Shown here in pieces: positions 52,013-63,212 of a DNA stretch of 64,000 nt. Numbering within the stretch: the stretch's first letter is position 1; the number at the start of each line of letters is the position of its first letter. The stretch comes from Tridacna crocea. Its lineage: Eukaryota; Mollusca; Bivalvia; Cardiida; Cardiidae. The stretch lies in the NCBI GenBank assembly GCA_943736015.1, contig OX031061.1, positions 13,587,290 to 13,651,289 of the forward strand. Direction: 5' to 3'. The notes under the pieces were generated by a model. That model did no database searches and had not been told where the DNA came from. It saw nothing but the letters and a program-made list of their open reading frames with translations. The position numbers and the translations under genes were made by a program.

Positions 52013-52225
52013 TTAACCCTTTGGCGGCTTATCTCATCTCGCAGACGTTTTGCGGACAGCGTAGATCAAGATCAGACTGCACAGAACGTGCAGTCTGATC
52101 TTGGATCTACCCTGACTGACCTGGAGATTTTTTGCTCCGAAATATACCTTTGAAATAACATTTTTTGGGGTTTTACTATCGGGCTGAAAATTTCATTTTT
52201 AATTATTTAGCAGGATAAGGGTAAA
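52013..52225 (+). mobile_element. Family D TTAA MITE
   Basis: TTAA 52013-52016 then CCCTTTGGCGGCTTATCTC; hairpin GTAGATCAAGATCAGACTGC / GCAGTCTGATCTTGGATCTA; right end AATTATTTAGCAGGATAAGG followed by GTAA (TTAA decayed). Confidence 0.8.
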
Positions 52226-52341
52226 TGTGTTTCTATGTGAAGGAGGGTACGCCACAGGGAAATATGAAGTAACAACTGTACTATAATACTACCATCAAAA
52301 AGGGTACAGACGCACGAAATGAATAAATTTCTTTTCTCTCT

Positions 52342-52440
52342 GTGAGGGTTTGTGGGTGTGTGTGAGGGGGGAGGGGGTGCGCGCGTGGGTGTGCGTGTGT
52401 GTGTGAGTATGAAATATCGAAATAAATTTCGATATTTCAC
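52342..52440 (+). repeat. GT/GGGT-rich tract with adjacent hairpin
   Basis: GTGGGTGTGTGTGAGG, GCGCGCGTGGGTGTGCG and GTGTGTGTG are followed by GAAATATCGAAATAAATTTC / GATATTTC, a small perfect hairpin. Confidence 0.8.
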
Positions 52441-53055
52441 TTAAAACAGCAACAACTATCCTCTCTTTCTTTCACTTCTCGGAGAGACATAGAACCACGC
52501 CATAACTCCAGCATGGCTACGTAACCAAGATTACATAGCATTTGCCGGTGTCAATTAGCGATGAAAATGTGTCCCAAAGTGGTTACACAAGACATGCTAA
52601 CAGGTACGTTAAGAAGCTGAGAGTCTGTCTGTAAGTGTCCTCTTGGTGGGCTAAGTTCCTGCCTTAATGAGGACGGCGGAGGATATAAAGTAGTGCCTTA
52701 TTACATCTGATTGGTACGAAGGCTTAATTCCGCCATTAACTTTGAACAGTTGTCTGGGCAAATCACGGCAAGGTGACACAGACTAAGCTTTTTAAAAAAA
52801 GACTAGGCATGCGAGAAAAAGAAAGGATAGAAAAAGAAAGACAGAATTCACCTTGAAGGTTGAAGGCTTGGATCCAAGGACTCGTTGCGAATACTAAAGT
52901 CTCTTTCAAAAAGACTATGCGTGCGAGGACAGAAACAAACAATAACAAAAAGTGTCAGGAATCAATCTAGAAGAAAGGTTGGAGGTTTGAATCTCAGGTT
53001 CTCCAGCCGATTATTCTGGTCAGTGAAGTGCCTGTTACTTTTATAAGAACATCCT
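52441..53055. other. Spacer, with possible SINE B box near 53000
   Basis: GGAGGTTTGAATCTCAGG at ~52980 resembles a Pol III B box, but no A box is at the right distance. Otherwise nothing is recognised. Confidence 0.3.
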
Positions 53056-53059
53056 CGGT

Positions 53060-53205
53060 TTAAAGTTCGATTTAGAAAGTAACACAACTTCTGATTGGCT
53101 AAACCATTTGGTTTAGCCAGTCAGAAGTTGTGTTACTTTCAAATTTTGAAAACTTTTGAAAGTAAGGTCAAGAATATTCTTAAGAATGATTGGTGAATAG
53201 GCATC
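53060..53205. mobile_element. Family E element, left end missing
   Basis: AGTAACACAACTTCTGATTG and CAGTCAGAAGTTGTGTTACT form the inner stem; the right arm ATATTCTTAAGAATGATTGG and TGAATAGGCATCC is intact, the left ~40 bp are not recognisable. Confidence 0.65.
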
Positions 53206-53734
53206 CAGCTGGTGTCCTGACATGGAAAAAAAACGTTAGGACTCGAAAAGTAAATGCGTCAGACAAAGCTGTTTCTCAAGTATAAAAAACTGATCGGCCC
53301 TTCTAAAAGGAATCACAATACAATAAACAACTGTCGAACATGCTTGTCATCGCTGTACTTTATCAAACAAACCCAAGTAAAGCTATGTACTTTCTTTTTT
53401 GAACCATTCACTCCGTGTCATATTTCATTGGGACAAGACATCATATGGTACACACAAGACTCTGTAGATTGCTGTTTTCAAGGTGACGCACAATAATGTC
53501 GAATGGTATGTCATTTAGATTCGCTTTAAATTTTTTAAATTTTTAGCATTAATGGAACACTTAGAAATGAGTCATGGTTTGGCCATAAGGGATTTAATGC
53601 ATTTTCGAGGTGCAGGCTAATAAGGAAGCGATCATATAACTATGGGTCCAAACAATCCATTTTCTATAGCAGCTGACTTAATCATTAGATACCTTGGTTC
53701 TTTAAAATTAGAAAATTGACAAATAGCAAAAGGT

Positions 53735-53810
53735 GTCTGCCCAATTTGGGACGAACTGTGATACTTTTTGCAGATACATTTAACTCCCTTCTCACGGAGC
53801 ACGCCAGAAA
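53735..53810 (+). repeat. Family F tail fragment
   Basis: TTTGGGACGAACTGTGATAC, TTTTTGCAGATACATTTAAC and CTCACGGAGCACG match the tail of F without its hairpin. Confidence 0.45.
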
Positions 53811-55010
53811 TATTTTATGGTATATATACAGGACTATTTTGTGACAATCCGGGATGAAAACAGAACTTGGTCATAACTTAAAGCAGCTGATCCTAGAAGA
53901 AAAAAAAATCTACGGTACCTGTGTTTCATTGAATTTAGGCAAAATTATATTGTATGGTGTTAAGGACGTATATGACAGATTTTTCTATCAGAGATTTTTT
54001 TAAAACTTTGCACATACAAAGCTCATCATGTCTCTATGAGATTACAGTTAAAAAAATGTCGGTACCTGTGCTCGTTTCTGAGAAATTTGCCTTTGAAAAG
54101 GTATGTACAGTACCAAAATTCGGCTTATATTGGATTTAAAGCGTTTTACTCCAACAGTCAATCAAGTAGCAAAAATACAGGAAAAATATACATCAATTTA
54201 ATGGAAACTCATACATTTTTGCACAAAAAATACATGAAGGCCTGGTTTTGAGCATGATAAATGTACAATTATGAATGTTTTATATATATAGACCGTTGAG
54301 TTCAAAAGGGAGATAAGTTGATCGAATAAAGGTTAATCTTAAAAAATACTAGTACATACTTCCTAACGGACTGAATTTTTTAACAAAAAATCAACACTTA
54401 TAGTATTTATCATTCTAAACAATGAAAAAAATGACACTTACCTTTGGTTATTTTGTCCAAAAACAAGGTTGAGGTCACTGTAGAAATTATTTTTTCACGA
54501 AAAAGAAGTAGGATAAAAGTTCAACAGTTGGAAAGGGAGAGAATGTTCAATATGAGAGATTTCTCCTTTTCCAACATTAGTTTGTAAAGTGGAAACAGCT
54601 ATAATTCCACAGATTTTTTTTTCTGCCTGTGTTTCCTTTTTAAGTCTATAACGCCATGTCAGCAGCATTTTAATCATTTCTCGGCGACAGTTCAAAGTAC
54701 CATTTTTTTTCTTCACAAATACTACCCGAAGAAACTGGTACTTGTTCCAGAGCACCAAAAGTATCACAACTGTGTGCAAAAAAAAACCCGCATATGTGCC
54801 ACAGGAAGTTCATTAACTGATATCATCAAAACGCGCGTCCGACTTCCGCTTTTTCCTAGTCGACTTCTTTGATTTCTATGTCCCCAATGTACGCGATTAA
54901 AATGTTGGAGCCACAAGTTGAACAACATTTGATGATTTTTGAAACACTGTAATTTTGTTTTAGCAAACGGCTCAAGTGGCGAACGGCAACGGGGGCCCTG
55001 AATCATCTGG
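53811..55010. other. Long stretch without confident features
   Basis: A weak A-type relic may exist at ~54520-54590 (AGTTGGAAAGGGAGAGAATG / TTTCTCCTTTTCCAACATTA). Several 60-90 codon frames lack motifs. Confidence 0.3.
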
Positions 55011-55011
55011 T

Positions 55012-55140
55012 GGTCACTTTGACCTTGACCTATTACGGATTAACTTTGAAATTGACAGGGATCATTTTCACTTCAAGATCATCATCCACAATCCGAGACA
55101 AATGTCTGTGCCAAATTAACGAACTTAAAGCACTGTCCCC
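55012..55140 (+). repeat. Dispersed-repeat fragment with GTGACC/TTGACC phrasing
   Basis: GTCACTTTGACCTTGACCTA, AACTTTGAAATTGACAGGGA, TCATTTTCACTTCAAGATCA. This wording resembles a common bivalve repeat whose end lies at 55495-55660. Assignment is from general knowledge, not alignment. Confidence 0.35.
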
Positions 55141-55494
55141 TCAGAATTAAGTTCTGACGTTCGAGTAATTCGCAAAACTATCCCTTGTGTTTCGTGAATT
55201 TCCTGACTGCCATTACCCACAAGTCGAGTGAAAGTAAAAGAAAATCTTGTCTTCTCGCCATAACACCATGGTCGTAACTGTTCACTGAATAATGTGATCT
55301 GAAAACATTGTAAAATTCTATTTCTATCATGTTCCTTTCACAATGCAGCCATTTATTAGTAATTTTGGTGTTGTTAAGTTCTTGTTTTGTCGTTTCGTCC
55401 CAAATGCATTCGCACCTCTTATGTAAAATATTGCTTGTAGGAAGTTTCTATCTAGAATAACGATAGATATAAGCCATTCTCTTAGATGTATTGG

Positions 55495-55660
55495 TTTAGT
55501 AAGGTAGGGAATCGTTTCCAAGACGCATGTCTGTGCCAAATTTAATGAACCTATGTTAATTCTGCGTCTAGTTATTAATCTAGACAAGGTAAGGTCTACC
55601 GACCGACTGACATATGCAAAGTAGTATACCCCCACTTCGTTGAAGGGGGGCATAATAAAA
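55495..55660 (+). repeat. Dispersed-repeat 3' end
   Basis: CATGTCTGTGCCAAATTTAA, GGTCTACCGACCGACTGACA, TATGCAAAGTAGTATACCCC, CACTTCGTTGAAGGGGGGCA. The last block forms a small stem (CCCC ... GGGG) and looks like the terminus of a widespread mollusc repeat; the class is uncertain. Confidence 0.4.
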
Positions 55661-55859
55661 AATTGAGCTACATTGTTTTGTCGTCTGTAAATGCTTTGAA
55701 CTTCGTTCAAAAGCTTTTGTCGTTGTTAAATAGAGTTAATTCTCATAAACCGATTATGTCATTCCTATCTTAACTAATATCACCCGAAAAAATTTTGTAC
55801 CAGCAAACTTTGGGAAAGAAAGATTTTTTTGTTATATGCGAAACGTGAGTTATGTTAAA

Positions 55860-55945
55860 TTCAGGTAAGTCAATTTCTGTAAGAGAAGAAATTTCTCATG
55901 AAGAGTACTTTCTTCTTCTCCCACACTGTTTCCAAAAGCAAAGAC
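55860..55945 (+). repeat. Possible family A hairpin relic
   Basis: GAAGAAATTTCTCATGAAGA, TACTTTCTTCTTCTCCCACA, CTGTTTCCAAAAGC: about half of the core, heavily changed. Confidence 0.35.
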
Positions 55946-56574
55946 AAAAGAATGCCCAGTAGAAGGTAATAGAATGAGTAAAAGGTGCAGAAAAGCGTAG
56001 ACAAGGGTCTGATTGACATTTCACTTTGACGATCGGAAACAGGAAGTGACACGTGGCTTTTTTAACGAATAACAAATTGGCAAAACGTGCCAGCAGACTC
56101 GGTCGTTAAAGGCTCTAATGAGACCGTCACAGCATTGTAACTTCCTGTTACATTGCTAGGGTTTTTTATTAATAAAATGGGCAAATGAAAAATATGCACG
56201 TGGTCACCTCTTGTTTTTACGGAATTTTGATTTGCATATGTGATTAGCGTCAACAACCGTTTTGTACAACACCTGAGACAAGCATTATTGTTTATTGGAA
56301 GAAATTTATCACCTGTCACATCTCTGTGCTCATTCTTTACCAGGTTTCCAAAACCCTGGACCCTCTCGTCACAACTCGGCCGATTCCGTACCTACATCTA
56401 ATCTCGTCCGTACAAAGTTCGTTTCCATTTGAATGGCGAATCACGTGATCTTATACATAGCGCGCCAATGTCAGTCGTTTAGCAACGACATAAACAACCT
56501 CGATGACGGAATTCACAATTCTCTCTGGCTGTCGGTGAAAACTTCAATCGGAATTGATACGCCGCGTTAAATGA
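55946..56574. other. No recognisable feature
   Basis: Nothing supportable on either strand. Confidence 0.3.
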
Positions 56575-56665
56575 ATGTACGAACTATTTGTCAACTGAAA
56601 TATGGTAAGAAAGGTTTCGATAAAAAATTGAAACTCAAGTTTTCTTTTGTAAGAGGAGCCTTACA
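56575..56665 (+). repeat. Family K internal fragment
   Basis: ACTATTTGTCAACTGAAATA and TTTTGTAAGAGGAGCCTTAC match 6555-6645 in the K copy at 6.1 kb. No K terminus is adjacent. Confidence 0.5.
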
Positions 56666-56861
56666 ATTTTCAGACCGGTACTTCCGGGCGATGAATGTAC
56701 CGATCTGCTGCATATCAGTCCACCAGTCTACAGCCGAGGGATTTGATGGCTCCCGTCACCTGAGGTATGCCGAATGCCCTGGCCAGTGCCTGTAACTTGA
56801 GTTTGTGCTCAAGTGAGTTCATGCTGTTGGTATTATTTTAATATGTACGACAATTCGAGGT

Positions 56862-57086
56862 TTACCCTTTTACACGGGACAAAATTTTAGGTCTTATCCA
56901 AATTGAAAGTATTTCAAACAACAATTTCATTGTAGCTCAAATGCTATGATTTCTCTTTGATAGGGAAAACGTTGTGGGGAAAGGAGAAACTGCTGGTAAC
57001 CAGCATTTTCTCCTTTTCCCACTATGTTTTCTAAAGGCTTCTACTACAGGTTCATTTAAAGTCGGGATTGTGTGGTAAATGGTTAA
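56862..57086 (-). mobile_element. Family A TTAA MITE
   Basis: TTTA-CCCTTTTACACGGGAC left, GTGTGGTAAATGGTTAA right (TTAA 57083-57086). Core AAACGTTGTGGGGAAAGGAG / CTCCTTTTCCCACTATGTTT around CTGCTGGTAACCAGCA. Confidence 0.8.
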
Positions 57087-57719
57087 AAACTTACTTTGAT
57101 AAAAAGATAGATAGAAAAGCTCTGAAAATAAAGAAAAAAACTTTCAAGGGTTTTCGTATTGAATTACCTTCTTTCATGTCTGAAATTTCACTCTAAACTG
57201 AGTTGACCATAAAAGGTGTTTTATAAGTTCTGGTTCTTATCTCGTTCTTGATGTAGCGTCATTGTGCCCTGGTCAAGTGCAATGATGTCTGTGTGCCTAG
57301 ACCATGGTGGATGCCGCTGCAATAGAAGCCAGTTTCAACAGTAATGGTCCAGTGGAATGGCATTCCTGGCCTGGTCATACGGCCTGTGTGTATACCACCT
57401 TATTCTACATCGTTTACAAAAGGCTTCTTTTACAGTAGGGACGCTTAGAATCTTGGTGTAACAAAAAATATCTGTACAAATTATTAAAGGCATAAGAGGT
57501 ACTGATATACATGTAATTATGACTAGAGAAACTCTTCGGGTTCTTTACCGATAAAAATACAATAAATCTAACGAAAATCTACTTCGTCAGCAGTTTCATA
57601 TTATTTTATATATTGTTGAAAAGTTAAATTTTCATTTAATTTTTATACCGCCATCTACAAAGTAAAAGGGGATACATTTGTTTCTTTATGTTTGTCTGTC
57701 TGTCCATCCATCGAGCCGT
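57087..57719. other. Spacer; possible repeat phrase at 57640-57720
   Basis: TTTATACCGCCATCTACAAA, GGGGATACATTTGTTTC and GTCTGTCTGTCCATCC resemble the start of a common mollusc dispersed repeat. I cannot delimit it. Confidence 0.3.
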
Positions 57720-57812
57720 CAATAAGTCCATGTTTTGTTTTCTTCTTTTCCAACAATGTTTTCAAAAGCTTCTTCATAGGGGTGTTGATAGTCGGGACTG
57801 TGTGGTAAGACT
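57720..57812 (-). mobile_element. Family A half-copy
   Basis: Begins inside the hairpin (TTTTCTTCTTTTCCAACAAT, GTTTTCAAAAGCTTCTTCAT) and ends GGGACTGTGTGGTAAGA. Confidence 0.6.
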
Positions 57813-58113
57813 ATGTTGGATATATTAATACCAAGAGGTAGGTGAAAAACCGGCTACGCCGAAAATTCAATCGCACAGGTCAGTGTTCCAGATATTTAAG
57901 CAGAGTTTACTCTGTCTGTTATACCTCTTAATTCATTTCCTCCGATAATTCGTCTCTAAAACAAATTTTGTTACTGTCGTCTGATACCTAACAACTCCTG
58001 GTAAATCCTGGAATGCCAAGAAAAAATTAGTGAGTCTTATTTGTGCACGATATATAACTATAATAAGACAGAATTGGCGACTCCATTATGGCTAAAAAAT
58101 TGAAATTGTCATC

Positions 58114-58323
58114 TTAACCCATTACCACACAATCCCTACTTTTGACGCCCCTGAGAAAGATGCCTTTTGAAAACACTGTAGGAAAAGGAGAAAATGCTGG
58201 TAACCAGCATTTTCTCCTTTTCCCACAGTGTTTTTTACCCTTCCAAATACAAATTTTAATTTTTGTGTCACCTTTATTTTGTCGTCTGCAAATGCTTTCA
58301 ATTGTCGTTTGGTAAAGACTTAA
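58114..58323 (+). mobile_element. Family A TTAA MITE, complete
   Basis: TTAA 58114-58117 and 58320-58323; left CCCATTACCACACAATCCCT, right TTGTCGTTTGGTAAAGAC. Arms AACACTGTAGGAAAAGGAGA / TCTCCTTTTCCCACAGTGTT. The right half lacks ~20 bp (TTTGGACCAGTCTAAAATTT). Confidence 0.85.
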
Positions 58324-58364
58324 GTACACTTACTATCTTGTGAAAAGAATTTGAAATCTTTTCC

Positions 58365-58437
58365 CCTTTTTCTAAAAATGTTTCAAAAGGCCTCTTTCTA
58401 AGGATAGTGAAAACACAGAGAACTTGAGTTGAAGGGT
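58365..58437 (-). mobile_element. Family A half-copy
   Basis: TTTTTCTAAAAATGTTTCAA, AAGGCCTCTTTCTAAGGATA, GTGAAAACACAGAGAAC. It corresponds to the distal half only. Confidence 0.45.
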
Positions 58438-58929
58438 AAACAGACATGAAAATGCTGCGATTATTGTTTGCTTCTAGCCAAACTTCAACCCCTTTTTAAC
58501 TATATAGTAAGGTATTTGACTAGAAAAGCAAGGCGCACTACCGTCAGAAATGTAGTTCCGCGATAAAAAAAAAATAATAGTCCATCTCGTAAAACCTTTA
58601 CACACATTTAAGAAAAAGATATGGTTTGCTTTTTGTTAGGGTATGCAAAAGTAGCCTGTATAGTTTCGAGGGTAAAAATGTTTAAGGTCTGTACATTATG
58701 AATTATGATAAGAAAAATTATTGTGATGTCCACCATTATGATTTGGTTCCGGCTGAAACTCGCTAAAACTTATTTTAAGAATATAAAAAGTAACACAGAT
58801 CAAAATATTCAAACAAGGGAAAGTTTAACTCTCTATTGTTACTGAAAAGAATTGCAGAAGGAGGAGCAATATCTCGAAAGAAGCAACTGTTGTCTCATGC
58901 CCATAAAAGGAATATATCTCGTTTTAGCG

Positions 58930-59110
58930 AAATAACAGGTTTTTACGACTTTGTAAAAGATGCCTTTGAAAACGCTGTTAAAATGGGAGAAATGCATGTG
59001 GCCAGTATTTTCTCCTTTTCATACAATGTTTTCTGCCATGTCCAATCCAAGTCCTTCTGCAAAGGCTTCAATAAAAGCGTTAAACTTTCTTGTGGTAAAG
59101 AATTAATTAA
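58930..59110 (+). mobile_element. Family A MITE, decayed
   Basis: GATGCCTTTGAAAACGCTGT, TAAAATGGGAGAAATGCATG, TATTTTCTCCTTTTCATACA, AATGTTTTCTGCCATGTCCA; right CTTGTGGTAAAGAATTAA. Confidence 0.6.
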
Positions 59111-59165
59111 TGGACTTGCGCGTAATATCGTATTTGTATGAATTAATTAATGGTGCTTCGTCTGT

Positions 59166-59320
59166 TTAACCCTTTACCAGGCGACAGCCTTTGAGACAGG
59201 TACAGGTTGAAATGAGGGTTTTCCGAGAAAATGAAATTAATGTTGCTCAAGTATTTGAATTTAGCCCCAAAATGGTAGAAAACGTTTTGGAAAACAGGGG
59301 AAAAAACTAGTTAAAACATA
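59166..59320 (-). mobile_element. Family A half-copy with TTAA end
   Basis: TTAA 59166-59169, CCCTTTACCAGGCGACAGCC, AATGTTGCTCAAGTATTTGA, TGGTAGAAAACGTTTTGGAA; stops where the hairpin should fold back (AAAACTAGTTAAAAC). Confidence 0.65.
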
Positions 59321-59344
59321 TCACTCTAACAAATAAAGAAGACA

Positions 59345-59402
59345 CCATTTAGGTTCAAACCCACGATCCCCCTAACGCAGGCCTAGTCTCAACCGACTTC
59401 TA
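59345..59402 (-). repeat. tRNA-like SINE B-box region
   Basis: The reverse complement reads GTCGGTTGAGACTAGG ... GATCGTGGGTTTGAACC, a good B box with an A-like box at suitable distance. It is not a full tRNA. Confidence 0.45.
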
Positions 59403-59454
59403 ATTGCATACGTATTAAGTGTGTCTTGGATAATAACTGCCCCTCTACTTTCTG

Positions 59455-59540
59455 TGCATCTGTCCTGCCTTCCGTATGTTCCTCTATTCGTTTGTCCGTT
59501 CGTCCGTCTGTACGTTCGTTTGTACGTTCGTACGTCAGCA
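59455..59540 (+). repeat. Low-complexity GTCCGT/GTACGT tract
   Basis: GTTTGTCCGTTCGTCCGTCT and GTACGTTCGTTTGTACGTTC form a cryptic simple repeat. Confidence 0.7.
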
Positions 59541-59609
59541 CCTCTGTCTGTTTGATATAACTGTCGTTTCACGAAACATAATATCCTCTTCTTGAGAAAC
59601 TTAAAATTT

Positions 59610-60372
59610 AATTTTGATATAATATACTAGCTTTCGGCGCTACAACCGCCTTCTTCTTGTGTCATCCTGTGATACAATGTCTGAACTTGTTTACGCAACG
59701 TCAAGGTGGCGTTAAACCATACAATGCCTGCACTTGTTTACGAAGGTAGCGTTCACCATACAATGCCTGCACTTGTTTTTGCAACGTCAAGGTAACGTTA
59801 CACCATACAATGCCTGCACTTGTTTACGCATTGTCAAGGTAAGGTAACACCATACAATGCCTGCACTTGTTTACGCAACGTCTAGGTAACGTTACACCAT
59901 ACAATGCCTGCACTTGTTTACGCAACGTCAAGGTAACGTTACACCATACAATGCTTGCACTTGTTTACGCAACGTCAATGTAGCGTAACACCAAACAATG
60001 CCTTTACCTGTTTACGCAACGTCAAGGTAACGTTACACCATACTATGTCTGCACTTGTTTTCGCAACGTCAAGGTAACGTTACACAATACAATGCCTGCA
60101 CTTGTTTACGCAACGTCAATGTAGCGTTTCACAATACAATGCCTGCACTTGTTTACGCAACGTCAATGTAGCGTTACACCATCAATGCCTGCACTTGTTT
60201 ACGCAACGTCAATGTAGCGTTACACCATACAATGCCTGCACTTGTTTACGCAACGTCAAGTTAACGGTACCTTGACGTTGCCTTAACAACTTCAGGTGTT
60301 GTACCACAGGATCACACAGGAAAAAAGCCGTCGTATCACCGAAAGCTCGTGTAGATTATTATAATTAAGATT
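59610..60372. mobile_element. TIR-flanked minisatellite element
   Basis: Inverted ends CTAGCTTTCGGCGCTACAAC (59629) and CACCGAAAGCTCGTG (60337-60351), plus CTTGTGTCATCCTGTGATAC / GTACCACAGGATCACACAGG, enclose a 13-unit 47-bp array. The layout resembles the pearl/CvA-type mobile elements described from oysters and other bivalves, where tandem cores sit between inverted termini; that comparison is from general knowledge. No frame. Confidence 0.7.
59672..60268 (+). repeat. Minisatellite, 47-bp unit, about 13 copies
   Basis: Unit: ACAATGCCTGCACTTGTTTA, CGCAACGTCAAGGTAACGTT, ACACCAT. Copies start near 59675, 59721 (shortened by ~9 bp), 59759, 59806, 59853, 59900, 59947, 59994, 60041, 60087, 60134, 60181 and 60227. 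Two sub-types alternate by GTCAAGGTAACG versus GTCAATGTAGCG, the latter clustered in the second half. Confidence 0.95.
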
Positions 60373-60626
60373 TCTGTCGTTTTAATATGATTTATCGCTG
60401 TGTACCGATCCATGTTTTCATTTAGCGTCTTTTACTATTACTTCGCACAATATCTTCTCAAACCACTGGCTGTTTCTACACATAGTCATCGACAGAATAA
60501 AAACCAGTTGTAATCGAGGAATAAATGTCAAGGTTGTGACTATCATCAATACTCGGGCAACCAAATCACAGCCGAGATATGAAATTAGTTAAAAAAAATA
60601 TTAGAGCCAGGCTCTGGGAAAGAAGC

Positions 60627-60850
60627 TTAACTCTTTACCAAACGACAAAATTTTAGACTGGTCCAAATTGAAAGTATTTGCAGACGACAACATTAATGTG
60701 ACCCAAAAACTGAAATTTGTTTGGGAGGGGATGAAAACCTTGCGGGAAAAGGAGAAAATGCTGGTTACCAGCATTTTCTCCTTTTTCCACAAGGTTTTCA
60801 AAAGGCTTCTTTCTCAGAGTGGTGAAAACCCTGGGACTATTTGATAAAGA
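60627..60850 (-). mobile_element. Family A TTAA MITE
   Basis: TTAA 60627-60630; left CTCTTTACCAAACGACAAAA and TTTAGACTGGTCCAAATTGA; core AAACCTTGCGGGAAAAGGAG / CTCCTTTTTCCACAAGGTTT with matched CCTTG/CAAGG arms; right GGGACTATTTGATAAAGAAA has lost TTAA. Confidence 0.8.
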
Positions 60851-60984
60851 AAGCATGTATCGCCATGACCCATGCTGCCAAGCATTTCATCACGTTATTT
60901 TTTCACATAAAATCTATTTTGTTAAACAACCCACTAAATCATGAGGCTCACTGGTTATTTGACAAGCAGAAATCTTGTCCAGAA

Positions 60985-61080
60985 CAAAAAGTTTCGGCCC
61001 AGGTCAGCCTGCGCCGACTGTGCAGGCTGACCTTGGCCGATACTTTTTGCAGATGCACTAAGCCCCCTTTTTACAGAGCT
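60985..61080 (+). repeat. Family F hairpin
   Basis: GTTTCGGCCCAGGTCAGCCT, GCGCCGACTGTGCAGGCTGA, CCTTGGCCGATACTTTTTGC, AGATGCACTAAGCCCCC. The stem is imperfect only at AGG/CCT neighbours. Confidence 0.75.
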
Positions 61081-61327
61081 TGGCTCAATTTTTAAATTTC
61101 TTACGTTTTTTTTTTTTTTCTTTATCTATTTGTGGCCAATATCTGAATAAAAGGGCCATTTCTCCAATCAAAAATAACTTTCTATTTTTTTAAAGATTTT
61201 TTTTTATTCCTTTTAGCTTTTTACCAAAATAAACGGTTTCTATATAGGTTTAAATTACTCGACAATTTTCAATACAGAATACTTATGCCACACTTTGAGA
61301 AAATGTATTTTAAAGCGCTTGCAAGAA

Positions 61328-61402
61328 CAGTATCGACCGTGCCAGCCTGCACGAACTGCGCAGGCTAACTTGAGTCGAAACTGTTTGCTCTGTTCAAGTT
61401 TT
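61328..61402 (+). repeat. Family F hairpin
   Basis: AGTATCGACCGTGCCAGCCT, GCACGAACTGCGCAGGCTAA, CTTGAGTCGAAACTGTTTGC. Diverged second copy ~340 bp from the previous one. Confidence 0.6.
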
Positions 61403-62380
61403 CTGCATGTCAATAGACCAGTTTACCCTCAGACCAAGTCGATAATTGTAAGGCTCGATGGATTTTATGGTTCCATAACTTAATAATGACTTTCTTTGTT
61501 CAGTATTAATCTTCGAGCAGAGTTGTCGTTCGTTACTCTCACCATACATCTCTGCTATTGGCTGAATTACAAGAATCTTGTTAACCCGAGGAAAACATGT
61601 TTTGTAACTGCTTAACTGTTTCATGTGTTACATAATAAAGTAGACAAAGGAAATATGATTCTGGATACATAATGGGTACATTCAATCCGATGATTTTATC
61701 TGTATACAATGGAACTATTTTTTCAAGCTTCTTTACTGATCAGAATCTTACGCATATTGTAAAATGGCTGCGACAATGAATGATGACAACAGCTTAGAAT
61801 ACCGATGGATCTAAGTTTGTAAGATTAAAAACAAGTTATTGCCCTTTAAAGACATTTTAAAAGCTTTTCAGAAAATCCCTCTTTTTCACATTTTCTATAC
61901 GACTAAGTCTGATTGGTCGTATGCTGCTTGAACAGCACACAAAACAATCGATTGGTCTTTATTTCACCGGCGTTTGTGTCGCCATTTTGAGTTATGGTCA
62001 TGTGACGAAAATATCAGGTGATGACGGACTACTTCATAAGTGAACTACAGAGGGGAATGGGAATGATCCGTAGTGCAAGACAGTGGTTCATTATATCACG
62101 GAGATGCATTAAACCCCCTTTTGCTAGAGTACAGATCATTTATTTTTGTACACTAATACGATAACGGTTAACGAGAAAAACGCAGTAAAAATGCATCTCT
62201 AAGGACTTTGTGACAAAACAGCAATTGAAATTCCGTTTCCTCTTTTCCGTGTCTTGAGTGTCTTCAATTGTTTCCATATATAGATATAAATTATACACAG
62301 ACACTCGTTGATTGCAATCCAAATTGACATTCCACCCTTTGCCTACGGTAAACAAGTTTGGGTTGATTGATCCTAAGGGT
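61403..62380. other. No confident feature
   Basis: AAAATGGCTGCGAC at ~61763 is YY1-like; GAGATGCATTAAACCCCCTT at 62100 recalls the F tail. No gene is supported. Confidence 0.3.
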
Positions 62381-62384
62381 TTGG

Positions 62385-62535
62385 GTGCGACTCACTGGCC
62401 TTTTGCGGACAGTGCAGATCAAGATCAGACTGCACAGAACGTGCAGTCTGATCTTTGATCTACACTGTCCGATAAGGAGATCTTTTTCTCCAAAATGTAA
62501 GGTTGAATTAAAATTTTATTCGTTTTTTTAAGAAT
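62385..62535 (+). mobile_element. Family D MITE
   Basis: GCGACTCACTGGCCTTTTGC, GGACAGTGCAGATCAAGATC, CAGACTGCACAGAACGTGCA, GTCTGATCTTTGATCTACAC, TGTCCGATAAGGAGATC; right part AAATTTTATTCGTTTTTTTAAG. Both TTAA ends are decayed. Confidence 0.75.
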
Positions 62536-62604
62536 CACCTTGAAGATTGTATTTAACTTATTCAAAAAGAAGAAGGGTTGAAACTTAGTAGATACGCAGA
62601 TTTG

Positions 62605-62775
62605 TGTGGTGTGTGTGTGGGTGTTGATATATTGATGTGTGCGGGTGTGTGGGATGGGTGTGTGTGTTGATGTGGGTGTGTGCGTGAGTTTGGGTGTAAT
62701 TGTGGTTTTTTCGGTGTGTGTGGGGGGTGTGTGAGTGTGTGGTGGTGTGGGGATGTCGGTGTGTGCAGGTATTTT
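62605..62775 (+). repeat. GT-rich cryptic repeat
   Basis: GTGTGTGTGGGTGTTGATAT, GTGTGTGTTGATGTGGGTGT and GTGTGTGGGGGGTGTGTGAG. The minus strand translates as THPHTH-type low-complexity peptides, which are not genes. Confidence 0.9.
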
Positions 62776-63212
62776 TGTACATGCACGCGTGTTTACCCAT
62801 GATTCGTTTGTTTTTTTTTATGTTTATTGCCTCTTTCAAACATTCATTTGGTTGTATCGCGCCGACCAGTGTACATATACATCCTGTCCTGGAATTTCTT
62901 TTACCAACACTTCAAATAATATTCTTCCTTAGCCACTGGCTCCTTTTCCAAATAACCATCGTCAAGACAATGATCCGCAGGGAGAAAATTAGCAGTCAAA
63001 GTTCTTGTCATGATAAAGTTGTTAATTTAATCACTTTTAGACTCGAATAAAAACAATATTATGCAAGTTTTTTTCGGAACTTTTTTCGTTCCTAATGTAC
63101 CTGTCAAAGTAAGCGCACAGGCTTTATGCAAATTTCACTACACATGATACATATATGCCTGTGGTTTAACACATTTTGGGCTATATTCTTGTTATACAGT
63201 AAGGAGATAAAA

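Noticed and set aside
55327..55710. 127-codon minus-strand frame as a gene
   Set aside because: It overlaps the end of a dispersed repeat (55495-55660) and has no motif.
59672..60268. CRISPR-like array (47-bp regular spacing)
   Set aside because: Units are contiguous with no unique spacers, and the genome is eukaryotic; it is a minisatellite.
62562..62839. His/Thr/Pro-rich frames on the minus strand
   Set aside because: Translation of a GT-rich cryptic repeat.
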